Shown here: positions 23,423 through 33,649 of the stretch, piece after piece
Position numbering within the stretch: position 1 is the first letter of the stretch
Layout of the letters: each line of letters opens with the position of its first letter
Assembly (NCBI GenBank): GCA_012064385.1
Contig: QRDG01000805.1
Coordinates: 248,001-312,000, forward strand
Length of the DNA stretch: 64,000 bases
Direction: 5' to 3'
Origin: Puccinellia tenuiflora
Lineage: Eukaryota > Streptophyta > Magnoliopsida > Poales > Poaceae
Notes under the pieces: generated by a model
Database searches by the model: none
What the model was told of the DNA's origin: nothing
The model's input: the letters and a program-made list of their open reading frames with translations, nothing else
Program-made: the position numbers and the translations under genes

Positions 23423-24960
23423 TGAAAGTGCATGGTTGCCCCCATGTGTGGTTTTGATAATTAATGACAATCTGTATGGACTAATGTTTGTATTGAGCTA
23501 CTTGTAGGTGTGTCCATTTGCATTGCTTGATCTCCATTTGTTGGAGTCAAGGCTACGGGAAGAAGCTATATGTTGATCAAGGCTAAGTGCAAGTTGATCA
23601 ACATCCAAAGGTATTTCTCCATGAGCATGAATGAAGTGAAGGATCCTATGTGGCTCGTGGAGGATGGCGTCTTGGTGATCGTCATCAAGATAAAGGCCAA
23701 GTGAAGATATGCCGAAGAGTGCTTCTCCCATATTGGTGTATGGGGGAGCAACATGTGAATCTTCACCAAGCAAAGCGCAATCGAGAAAGGTGGTGCGTCT
23801 TGAGGAGATGAAGATCGTCTTCTTCGACCTCAAGTGGTTTAATGCGCAAGGCAAATATATGATCTTGATAGGGTTTCTATTTTACGGGTCTCATGATGTT
23901 AGTTGAGATACCGGGTTATAGGATAGATAACCGTATTATCAAGATGGGCTCTCGACCGAGTATCTTGATCGTATCGTTCGTGGAGAGCTCAAACCTTTGC
24001 ATCCTTGCATCCTTGCAATCATCTTTATTGGTTCTTATTTGGATTTTATCATGGTGTGGTCTTGGTGCTTGTCGTGCTTGTCATGACAAAGCCAAGTTCA
24101 CCGAAAACGGTTTTCATATGCGTCTCCTATTACGTTTTTTGGTTTCGGAGGTTTATCGGTTCGTCTTTCTTAGAGAGGTTTTAGCTTTATCCATTTGGTT
24201 TTATCCTCCCTTGTTGGACTATAATGTTTTTCTGTATATCCTTGTAGAGTTTTTCGTTGCGAGTCCAACGAGCCCAAGATCAACGAAAACGGAGTCCGGA
24301 TGCAAAAGATATGCCCGTTTTCGGTTTGCTCTTTCTGCAATTTTTAGTGGGTCGGAAGTTCCAGCCCAGAGGCCGGACATTCCGGCCCCCGGAAATTCCG
24401 GCCCATATTTTCATCCGAGCTTTTTTGGCTAAGTCTTTTTGGTGTTTCTCTCTGGAGGGGTTCCGGAAATTTGCCCCGGAAGTTTCCCCGGAAATTTCCG
24501 GGGGTCCGGAAATTCCGGTTCTTGGTCCGGAAGTTCCGGTTCCAGGAAAATTTGGCTAAGTCGTTTTCGCGTTTTCTCTCTAGAGAGGGTCCGGATCTTT
24601 GCATCAGAGGTTTGCTCTGGAAATTTCCGGACCACCGGAAGTTCCGGTGTACGCAGCGGAAGTTCCGCCCCCTAGCCGGAAGTTCCGGTACATAACACCG
24701 GAAATTCCGGCCCCTCGCTGCTCCAACGGTCAGATTTTTTTTGGTGGCGGGGGGGGGGGGGGGGGGGCTATAAATAGCCCCCTTCTTCCCCATGAGTTGA
24801 GTTCACTCACTCTCTCTCCTCCATTGTTGCAAACTTGTGAGCTTGATTTCTCTCAATCCCTCCAATGATTCTTGCCCAAATTTAGGGATTCAAGAGAGCA
24901 GATCTAGATCTACGTTTCCACCGAACAATCTCTCCTCTAAGTGAGGGGAACCTAGTGGAT
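23423..24960 (+). repeat. 3' LTR, truncated
   Basis: Begins TGAAAGTGCATGG and follows the 5' LTR to the phrase AGGGGAACCTAGTGGAT, then stops at 24960. The last ~830 bp of the LTR, its target duplication and some of the host transposon are missing. This indicates a deletion at this edge. A 19-base G run (24749-24767) precedes the TATA box at 24769. Confidence 0.85.
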
Positions 24961-25858
24961 TCCCCCAGCGCGTGCGGTCGTACGCCGCCACCTCCTCGTC
25001 GCGCTCCCGGTGGAGGCGGACGAGTCAGGCGCCCACGTTGTTGGCGGCGTTCTTCGGCTGGTTCTGCTCCGCCTCCGTCATCCTATTCCGCCGCTCGAGG
25101 ATGGCGAGGCGGAGGCCTTCATCGCTAGCGGGGAGCGGCGGCACGGGGAGCCCCCGGCAGAAATGGCCCACTCCTTGGGGAGGCGGCAGTCCGGCGGGCA
25201 GAGGAGCCCGTACTGGTGGAAGATCTTCACCTCCGGGACGTGCAGGGTGGCGCCCCAACCGGGGATGTGGTCTGGATCGTTGTTGTTCATGGTGGAGATC
25301 GCGAGCGGGCGGCGATGGAAGATGAGAGGGAAGGAGATCGCGAGCCGGCGGAGATGGGGTGTGGATCGCCATCGCCACCCCTCGGCCTCTATTTATTCAC
25401 GGGCGGAGGGCGAGCGGGGCGGCGAGGCGTTCGAGGGGGAAGGCGTGCAGACCGATGGGCTGACCGCCGCGCCGACGCGTGGCCTGGCGGGTGGGATGGC
25501 GCCGCGTTAATGCGGCGCGTAGCTGTCCAGTCCCGTCGCCTGCATGCTGCACCGGGGTGGCGTGGGAAATCGGCGATATTTATGCCCGCATGCGTGCCGG
25601 TTTCCTACCACGGCGCCATTAATACGGAGAAGAAACCTCTTCGTGTGGCTGACGGGCGGGCCATATCTGTCGGAGCCTCGGGCCGGACAGTTTCCGGCAC
25701 CGCGAATGCAGCCCCAAACTTTGGACGCCCTGTTGACGGTACCGGACAGGTTTTGGACTGGACAAAGGCTTGCGACCCCCGGTGTGGCCTGTTTTTCTAT
25801 CCGAGACACTAATGGAGCTTTAGGGGCGCTATTGCGATCCCCGGTGGAGATGCTCTAA

Positions 25859-26807
25859 CCCATATAAACGGAGGGGGCGTGATTTTTGTGTGCGGAATTT
25901 CATTAGAATAATGATTGAGCGAGTAGTGACACCTAGGATAAAGCAAAAAACATTTTTGAGATCGTGACTCTCTTACCATTCCAGCGTTACGTAGCTTCAC
26001 CGCGATTGATTCCCATTCGTATCAACGGAGCAAGTTGAGCAAAGGACAGCCGTCTAGTCTGACCAGCGACTGCCTCCCGGACCATACGATCCGCAGATGT
26101 CTCTTTCGCAGACAATGCGCGAGATCGCCGTGGTGGGGAACACAATCTTTCCTGGATCGCGTCTACTTGATAGCTGCCTGGCTTGGCCCTCAAAAGAACT
26201 ACTGTATCTTTTCCCTGATAGGTGCTTTCATCCCCAAGCCTTTTACGGAGTAGCTACGATTTTTTACTAACCTATCTAGAAACCTAACCGCTTTCTTGTC
26301 ATAAATTAAAGCGATGACAGTCTAGGATCATATCTCCTGAACAAATGACAGCAACCCCGTTTTCTTCCAAGGAAAAACGGCAACATCATGAACTTTTCCC
26401 TGATTAGCGTCTGCTTTCTCACCTCCGAATCTCCGATCGACACGTAATTATGTTTTCCTATCAGAAACCAACTAATTTCACTTTATCAACAAAACTCACG
26501 TACCACTATACTTTTCACGTATGCTATCGTTAACTTGCTGTCTACACCAGGCTAGCTGCAAACCCAAACTCTCCCGACCGATCTCCAAGCTATTTATCTT
26601 GAATTTACCACAGGCATGTTGTATGATTGCGCAATCAAAAAGCACATGCAAGAAAAATGGCATGAAGACACCACGACTGGTTGTGGTCCTATATCACTCC
26701 ATAGACACCACGAACTTTTTTTTTGACATGTCAAAATATTGTTTCCGATGGCAGGGACATATACTCCCATGTGTCGAAGTGAATTTCCCACATAAAATGT
26801 GGTCCAT
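25859..26807. other. intergenic, nothing recognised
   Basis: About 950 bp of mixed composition with only short chance ORFs. No repeats or motifs were defined. Confidence 0.5.
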
Positions 26808-26815
26808 CACGAGCG

Positions 26816-27953
26816 CAGGACCGGCTTAGATGTATGACGACCTTGGCCCAGGCCAAGGGCCCATATCTGGGAGGGCCCATTACCGGCACCGCGTTATGTA
26901 CACTTCTTGTTTTTTGAATTGGGCTAAACAATTTGCGAAGCGGCCGAACAGCCAATTTGTGCGCAAATACACAGGAATCGATCCATCGATCGTCGTTTCG
27001 TCTCCAGAGGGCAGATCGCCTCAGCTTTCAACCTCCAGGGCGATGCCCGCCCGCCGCGGCTCCGCCGACGTGACGTGCGGCCGTGCCCGTGCCGCCGTGG
27101 TGATCGACGCGACGCTGCGCCGGAGTGCCGGACGCCCGCCGGCCCTCAATCCCTCACCCTACTCCTGGTACTGACTGGTACGTTGCCTATTGCCTTGATC
27201 GGCTGATCGCTTGACAGGCCTCCTGGTCCATGTTTGATTTGGGGATTTCGGTGTCCATGCTTGACACGCCTCACACCTGCTCTTATAGTTTATTTAGAAA
27301 TTATAATTGATAACAAGATTGTTCTAGCTTAACCTCAAATTACAATATTGACGCCCTGCTGTACACATATTGTTTATTTTTCTTTGATCTGATCCCTTTG
27401 CCTGATAGTTATTTTTAAATTTAGGTGTTACAATGACAAAACATAAGTCAGGTGCTGAGAAAAGGAAAAAAAGAAAAAAGGAGAATGAACTTATTGAATC
27501 ACAAAGAGGTGCTTTAAATAGGTATTTTCTGGCTGCAAGTAGTGTTGACGTCAATAAAAATATTCAAAGGCAAGAATGTGAAGTTGGACAAGATGAGGAT
27601 CATAATTCAAATGTCGATCATGAGGTCAATGATCAGTCTTTTGAAGACAGTAAGTAAGTAACTAACTAACTACTGTCGATTTTTTGCAGAAGTAAGTAAG
27701 TAACTAACTAATGCCCGGAGAAGCTTTTTTGTGAAGCATTATTATCGATGGACTCACTCAAATTTGTTCTTATTTGAGGTAATCAAACTAGCAGGAAATA
27801 TTTTCTTGCTATATTTTGCTACATTTTTTGTCTTCTATCGATAATATGACATTATGTAAAAAGATATGGTCAAATGTCAAGTTTAATATTTTAGCCATAG
27901 GGGCCATCTCATCAATTTTGCCAAGGGCCTTGTAAAATTTAGAGCCGGCGCTG
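26816..27953 (+). mobile_element. deleted hAT transposon with 8-bp target duplication
   Basis: 1138 bp. The ends CAGGACCGGCTTAGA (left) and CAGCGCCGGCTCTAA (right, reversed) form an imperfect inverted repeat typical of hAT elements. Both sides carry the identical 8-mer CACGAGCG (26808-26815 and 27954-27961), the hAT duplication length. GGCCC-rich subterminal repeats follow the ends. Only an N-terminal coding exon remains, so it cannot move by itself. Confidence 0.88.
27433..27657 (+). pseudogene. N-terminal exon of hAT / ZMYM1-like transposase
   Basis: 74 codons: MTKHKSGAEKRKKRKKENEL, a basic start, then LNRYFLAASS and an acidic tail. It resembles the first exon of TTF/ZMYM1-like hAT transposases. 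A donor-like GTAAGTAAG lies at the end (near 27652), so the stop inside it is probably intronic. The zinc-finger, DDE and dimerisation regions are absent because the element is internally deleted. Confidence 0.55.
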
Positions 27954-27961
27954 CACGAGCG

Positions 27962-28750
27962 TATTAGCAGCTCTGTTAAGTGTGGGATTTTTGTACTTAT
28001 TCGTAGAATTTTATTGTTGTCCTAAATATACTACCAAATCCTATTTTTTTTAAAGGAGGATAACCTCCAAGCTTGAATCGATTATGCTAACAGTTATATA
28101 TTATTTATTATTTAAAATCTAGTAGCCAAACAAAGTTGACCTGGAAAAACAAGTGGAGACCTAGGACCACACTTAGCTTGACGTGGATCTGCCCCTTCAT
28201 TCCAATGGAATTTAATAACTATAATTCAAAATCTAAAGGAGAGTCCTCACAAATTTTTCTGAGGATCCAAATGTTTCAAAGATCTTTTTCTCGCATGGGA
28301 GCGGCGTTCAGTCGAGAACTCGCTGTCATCCACATGGGAGGGGATGCACATGTTATAACACATAACCGGCTCCCTCCGGTAGACAAGCATAATGGTTGAA
28401 AAATATTGGTTGAAACATATTTTTTCCAAATTCAACAAATTTTACTCAAATCAGCAAAAATGATAACTTCATTTCTATAGTCTTTATTTTATTTCTTGTT
28501 TGGGCTTTATAAAAATGTAATAAGTTGGCTATGTGTATCATTAGCGTTTTTTATAAGTTGCCCCTTTACCCTTTCATTATACAAAAAAAAAGGCCGGCTC
28601 TACCCTCACCTCACGATAAATTCTCCCAACATGTGCTTCAAGGAAATGAAATTAACATGGAGATCTATTGATGTGAATAAAGATGATATATGCAACTAAA
28701 TCAATATAAGGCCATTTCAAAAGAAATGAAAGTGAGGCAAAATATGAGTG
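27962..28750. other. intergenic, nothing recognised
   Basis: AT-rich, with short ORFs only. No defined repeat. Confidence 0.5.
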
Positions 28751-28761
28751 CGGACGAACAG

Positions 28762-29142
28762 TGCCCGGGCACACCTACACCCTTTTTTTCTCGCGAAATT
28801 CAAAAAATAGTAAAACATGAAAAAAAATCTGGAAAAAATTGGGTGCATATGTATACAAGTTCTTCACACTCGTGTAAATTCTCATAATCAAATGATATTC
28901 ATATGGTCTGTGCAAAAAAGACAACCCGAGTTGTCAGAAAAAAATTTGAATACACATGTTTTCAATGTCTTATTTTGTCTTTTTTGCACAGAGCGCATAG
29001 AATGTCATTTTATTCTAAAAATTTGCACAGATGTGAAGAACTTGTATACATATGCACCCCATTTTTTTCAGATTTTTTAGAAAAGTTTTACTATTTTTTG
29101 AATTTTGCGAAATCCGAGGGTGCAGGTGAGCTCGGGCTCACC
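28762..29142. mobile_element. fold-back MITE (Mutator-like style)
   Basis: About 380 bp that pairs with itself along most of its length. GTGCCCGGGCACACCTACAC on the left matches, reversed, GTGAGCCCGAGCTCACCTGC on the right. Inner arms repeat GAAATTCAAAAAATAGTAAAA and GCAAAAAAGACAA. No target duplication was clear. Internal sequence style is close to the element at 29383. Confidence 0.65.
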
Positions 29143-29372
29143 TGCGAGTTTTCCGGCAAAATATTTGCATTTTCACTTACAAAGAATAAATTATCCAAGA
29201 AAACATGGCGAACACCAATACAACTAGGACAAGCCCACTAGAACACAACCAAGAACAAGACCACTGAACATAATCGGGGTCAAGACCACACAATCTCCCG
29301 ACGTGGAGGACAACACATAATACGCCTGGTGACACTCACAAACCACCAGGGAACCAACTCTAGTGAGACTAG
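29143..29372. other. spacer between two MITEs
   Basis: 230 bp with no recognised feature. Confidence 0.5.
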
Positions 29373-29382
29373 GTGGTCTCAT

Positions 29383-29782
29383 GGGCGAGGCGTTTTGGCT
29401 CCCGAGCTCATATTCTCCTGAATAATTAAAAATAATAATAATAAATTAATTAAAAAAATCTGAAAACATTTGGTGATGAACATATATATGTTTTATACAT
29501 TCCTTTTAAATTTCATGAGAAAATGACATTTCTGCTGCTCTCTGCAAAAAAGACAAATCAAGTGAGCAAAATGAGATTTAAAAATTATATTTTCAGTGCA
29601 GTGATTTTGTCTTTTTGACACAGAGAAGAAATGTCATTTCCTCACAAAATTTGACAGGAATATAGAAAAGATATATATGTTCGTCACCAATTTTTTTTAG
29701 AACTGTTTAAAAAACTTACTATTTTTTTCGGGTTTTTTATTTGCCTTGGAGCATATGAACTCAGGAGCCAAAGTGGATTTCC
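29383..29782. mobile_element. Mutator-like MITE with 10-bp target duplication
   Basis: 400 bp, fold-back. The arms TTTGGCTCCCGAGCTCATA and, reversed from the right, TTTGGCTCCTGAGTTCATA agree at most positions. GTGGTCTCAT flanks it on both sides (29373-29382 and 29783-29792). A 9-10 bp duplication is the Mutator hallmark. Inner arms again contain GCAAAAAAGACAAAT and its complement. Confidence 0.8.
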
Positions 29783-29792
29783 GTGGTCTCAT

Positions 29793-31995
29793 ACACTTGC
29801 TAGAAAGAAGACGTAATGATTGTTACTGGAGTAGCAGACCTAGGACGGCCCTGCGTAAGTGAAGAAGACACTCCACAAGAATTATGCCAATGTGATACAA
29901 ACACGCAAACAACCATCATCGGGGGAAACCTCATCATCCACACGGCAGAAGGTCAATGCTCTCAACACTACCAAACTTATGGGGCTGCCGTATTGACATC
30001 CGGTTGATTCGCTGCGCCCAACCCATACAGCAAACACCATCTTTTGGGACTACGGTAACATACCACCACTCTTTTTCGAGCTGCAACACCGCATGACCCG
30101 ATCACCCGAATCACAAGCAGCACATGGTGATTCTCGATGGGCCAGAGCTGTCGTATCAACATAACGTTCAAGAAACTTGTATGCCCTTTTCTTGGTCAAC
30201 GCTAAATTCTAGTAACTCAAGTGTCCTTACTGATAGCAGAATTAGTTCTTGGCAATCAAGATCACTAGGTACACCGCCTTGTTATATTTAAAGGCATCAA
30301 TTTCCTAGTCATGTGTGACTACTAAGCCAAGCCCAACAACATGTTCCAATCAGTTTAAATCAGAAACACGGTGCCAATGTCGTGTTTGGTTGCCTTTTTT
30401 TTAGCGGAACGTGTTTGGTTGCCTGTAGGCATTCGAAATACCCTTCCCACTCCAAACAGGCCCAGTGGAGCCTGTTGCGGTCAAGCCAAGTTTCAAGCCA
30501 TGTTACGCATCACGTTTGGTTGGCTCAATTGCATCAAGAGGCCTTTTCATACATGGCGTTTGGTTAGTTGCATGCGAGGAGAAATGGCTATGACGATGCA
30601 ATTATACCATGTTTGGTTGCTTGCATCCTATGGTTATGGACACCTCTTATCTCTATAGGTGACCTTAACATACTACACCATCATACACAAAGATATCAAC
30701 CTACGAGCTAATAAATTTACCGTCACAATAATTGGAACTAAATCCAGCCCTGGCTAATACAAATGGAAATTCATCAATACATTCCTAGCTACTAAACAAA
30801 TGAAAGTTCGTCACTAAAGTTTGACAGTAAAACAAAGGGAAGTTCATCAATGAAGATCAAGGGGGAGTTCATGAATAGAGGAAAGGCATTATCATCATCT
30901 TCTTCTTCGGAGATCCTTGTGGTACCTCTCTCGGGTGTCAGCCCCCATTATCTCAACCCACTCCATCGTCTTGCACTTACAAGCTTTATTGTCATGTGAT
31001 TTGATACCATGGCCACTGATGACAACAATCTTATATGTATATACCAACTCGCTAGGACTCCAAGCATGAAGAGTTGCAGCAAGTGGCTCTTTCCCCACAA
31101 GGATGACTTGGTGTTGTCGCGACAATGGGGGCACCATGAGAGGGACATGGTACCGATTAGAGGGTCGACATACCTTGGGTAAAGAGGGAGGGGGGGGGGG
31201 GGGGGGGTGGGGTCGCCAAAGAACTCAGCGAGATGGAGAGAGACGCTAATGAGAGGCGATCATAGGCGACTACCAAGAAATGGTTGTTGTTGTTTCCTGA
31301 AGATTGATATGTGGTCATGGATCATTAATTCCATTTCTAGGACAGATAAATCTTATCTTTAGATCGTACTTAGCAATAATGAAAGGTTGTGTACATCGAG
31401 CTAATGCAAAGGCTGCGGATTTACCCCTTCTCAAAAGAAAAAAAAAAGGTTCCAAGGCCAACCCCTAGGAGCCAAACCAGATGTTGGGGTTTTGGTATGG
31501 GTTACACATCAACTATTTAAACTCGGGGCAACGATCTTGTAGAATAATTTTGAAAAGTACACAAAGTTTATTCTACTGCATTGCATATTTTCTACTGTAT
31601 TCTCGCATCTTAGAAGGTTTTACCAATAAAGAAGCTGGTATTATTAGCCTTAGGTTTACATTTTATGGCTTTAAGAGATGTACCTTTGAGTTAAATCTAA
31701 TATACATTTGGAAAACGTCCATGGTGGATGCTGAAATAATGCTTATGGTACAATTACCAAACCTAAATTCCTAAATTCCTAATGTGCGCACTAACAATGT
31801 TAAACCAAACCTAAATTCCTAATGTGCACACTAACAATGTTAAATCATCAAACGGCCAAGACATGATAACTAAAATGAGAACCCACGACTAGTCGGTGCA
31901 AAGATCATATAACAATATTTTATTCATATTGGAAGCTATACTATCACATTATCATGACAGCACAAGGATACTTTTATTCAGAAATGCTCTCCTTG
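29793..31995. other. intergenic region with small repeats
   Basis: No supported gene. Five variants of GTTTGGTTGC occur between 30379 and 30625. An 80-codon minus-strand ORF (30895-31137, start MVPPLSRQHQ) is unrecognised. A 17-base G run lies at 31191-31207. A 40-47 bp unit (CCAAACCTAAATTCCTAA...) is duplicated in tandem at 31757-31803 and 31804-31843. Part of this may be a degraded DNA transposon. Confidence 0.45.
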
Positions 31996-32890
31996 TTACG
32001 GTATCTTCCCACTCCCGAACCCAAAATCCGGGGGCATGCCGGCGATCACCTTCTTCACGGACGGCCTCGCGAGCAGCGCCTCCCACCAGGCCTTGACGTG
32101 CGGGTACGCCTCGACCACCTCCGCGTACCGGGTCGCCATGAAGTACCGCATGAAGGAGAAATGACTGAGGTCCGCCAGGCTGACGAAATCCCCCGCCAGG
32201 TAGCGCGAGCTCGACAGCTTCGCCTCGTACACCTCCAGCGACTTCTTCAGCTTCTCGATGCTCTCGTCCACCAGATCCTGGTCGCACTCCCTCCCCACCA
32301 ACGGGTTGATGATGACGTTGAAGACGACGGGCCGGATTATGGGCTCCAGCTGGTGGGCTTCCACATCGACCCAGACGTCCACCATCGCGGCTTCCTCCAG
32401 GCTGTCTGATCTTAGGAGCTCCGGCCTGTATTTGCGGAGAATGTGCCTTGCGATGGCCCTTGATTCTGGACCCGAAAAATAAGTTCATTCGAAATGTAGT
32501 TAAACCCAAATTTTAAAAAGAACAGCTATAGACGAAGATAAAAACTCAAAAATGCTGATGGCTTACGGTAAAGCGTCAGATCGCCATCCTCCAACACTGG
32601 GATCTCACCAAACGGCTGCAGAATGGAAAATAGTGTTAGCTGACGCACGCAGCTCACTCTGTTTCTTGCTTCCAGGACAACAGATCCGGAGTGATGTCAA
32701 AATGAGACAAGCAGGGTGAACTCTGAAGAAGCATACATACGTTTCTGGCGAGGTGCTCCGGCCGTCGGTGGTCGCCACCGTTCCTACTCATGGGCACGAG
32801 CTCGTACTCGGCGCCGGCCTCCTCCAGGCAGACGAGCACCCTCGCCATCCACGGCGACACAGCCCACCCGTACAACTTCATCGGCCCCAT
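31996..32890 (-). CDS. GSTF: phi-class glutathione S-transferase
   Basis: A cytosolic enzyme that conjugates glutathione to electrophiles and herbicide-type xenobiotics, or reduces peroxides. Minus-strand exons 32890-32741, 32615-32567 and 32465-31996 (donors GTATGT and GTAAGC) total 669 nt, 222 aa. The three-exon layout is that of plant phi GSTs. The N-terminal thioredoxin-like domain (about 1-80) holds the catalytic Ser12 in YGWAVSPWMARVL, the cis-Pro segment EIPVLEDGDLTLY, and the G-site QSRAIARHILRKY, with Gln where many members have Glu. The all-helical domain follows (about 90-215), including GDFVSLADLSHFSFMRYF. ATG 32890 gives MGPMKLYGW; the second Met, three codons on, is an equally possible start. 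The frame is intact. Two TGACG cores lie about 140-170 bp upstream. Confidence 0.93.
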
Positions 32891-33649
32891 CTCTGTGAGG
32901 TGTGACTGTCTGTTTTTTGCAATGTAATGCGCTTATATGTAGCGAATGGAGTCCGGAAGTCCTCAATTTTCTAACTAGCAGTTGGCAGTGGTCAAGTTTA
33001 CCTGAATTTTTTAGGCAACACCGATCGTCACTGCTTGCGTGCGCCAGGCAGACGACGTCACTACTACCGTCCACTGCCTACCATGACCTGAATCTGTTGA
33101 TCTGAACTATAGTTGTAATATTGTGCTATGTCTAAACATACTACGTATGATTGATTATAGGTCAAATATAGTTTATATGCAAGTTCATGTGAAAACAGAG
33201 AAGAAACAGTTTTTTTTTTTTTGAGGTTTAGAAGAAACAGTTTTTGAGTTCAGCCTTTTTGCAACCTTTTTTTTGTATATACTAGAGTTAGCTCTTACCA
33301 TGTTCCCTCATGTAATTTGCAAAGCAAACCAACCACGAGTAGATGCGCGGCAATAAATAGAACGGTTGTACAAAATCTCAAAGGCTGCCAAGTGTATGGA
33401 AGCCCATGAAACTGGAATGGAAAATCTGTACTATTTCGACGACGCTTCATAAATAAACATGCGGTTGCGATGACAGGTATAACATGAATGCGCTCCCGCA
33501 GTTCCGATCGAACAAGGTTTAATTTTGACACTAAGCAACAAAAGCCACCGAAACGACCAAACTCATTGCAGTGCAAAAACAAAAAACAAAATTCCGAACA
33601 ATGCTCTCCTATTCTTCTTAAGCTACCCTGGAAACTGGCCAGGGAGCGC
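32891..33649. promoter_or_regulatory. GST upstream region / G3BP downstream region
   Basis: 760 bp holding the GST promoter and the 3'UTR of the next gene; both genes are on the minus strand. On the minus strand, TGACG cores occur at about 33057-33061 (within GTGACGTC) and 33026-33030. TGACG pairs (as-1/ocs type) are known in GST promoters and respond to stress through TGA bZIP factors. The 24-bp gap seen here is wider than the classical element. Confidence 0.4.

Larger units (their letters stand above)
15172..24960 (+). mobile_element. gag-only (non-autonomous) Sirevirus-like Copia retrotransposon
   Basis: In order: 5' LTR 15172-17494, primer binding site, one long gag ORF 17549-19807, 3.6 kb of T-rich non-coding DNA, purine tract 23409-23421, and 3' LTR from 23423 truncated at 24960. 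LTR ends are TGAAAG...CTTTCA. No protease, integrase, reverse transcriptase or RNase H reading was found anywhere between the LTRs, so mobility would depend on a partner element. The LTR style, the large coiled-coil gag with two zinc knuckles, and the repeated purine tracts point to the Sirevirus lineage (Maximus-like in Triticeae). Family naming is from memory. Confidence 0.8.
14765..25290 (-). pseudogene. broken ORF of the Harbinger-like transposon
   Basis: The reading starts at 25290 (MNNNDPDHIPGWGATLHVPE) and shifts frame near 25145, then reads PASDEGLRLAILERRNRMTE. It meets a stop near 25040, continues as LHRERDEEVAAYDRTRWG to 24961, and is cut by the retrotransposon. It resumes left of 15172 and ends at 14765 with the acidic tail LLDTDEEESDGFDWDNLSQS. 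Part of the frame is missing at the junction. I do not recognise a catalytic domain. It may be a Myb-like or accessory protein of the element; function unknown. Confidence 0.55.
14521..25855 (-). mobile_element. PIF/Harbinger-like DNA transposon, split by an LTR retrotransposon
   Basis: The two ends are perfect 17-bp inverted repeats, GAGCATCTCCACCGGGG at 14521-14537 and its complement at 25839-25855. They are bordered by TTA and TAA, fitting the TWA target preference of PIF/Harbinger with one change. Without the inserted element the transposon is about 1.5 kb: 14521-15171 and 24961-25855. It carries one decayed minus-strand reading frame, described separately. No DDE transposase was seen, so it is probably non-autonomous or internally deleted. 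Confidence 0.75.

Noticed and set aside
23893..24432. 179-codon plus-strand ORF
   Set aside because: It falls wholly within the 3' LTR and its equivalent in the 5' LTR is broken, so it is not a conserved gene.
25010..25812. Overlapping plus-strand ORFs of 166 and 198 codons
   Set aside because: They are antisense or out-of-frame readings over the Harbinger-like ORF and its GC-rich flank.
30895..31137. 80-codon minus-strand ORF (MVPPLSRQHQ...)
   Set aside because: No family recognised and no splice or promoter context. Noted in the intergenic entry only.
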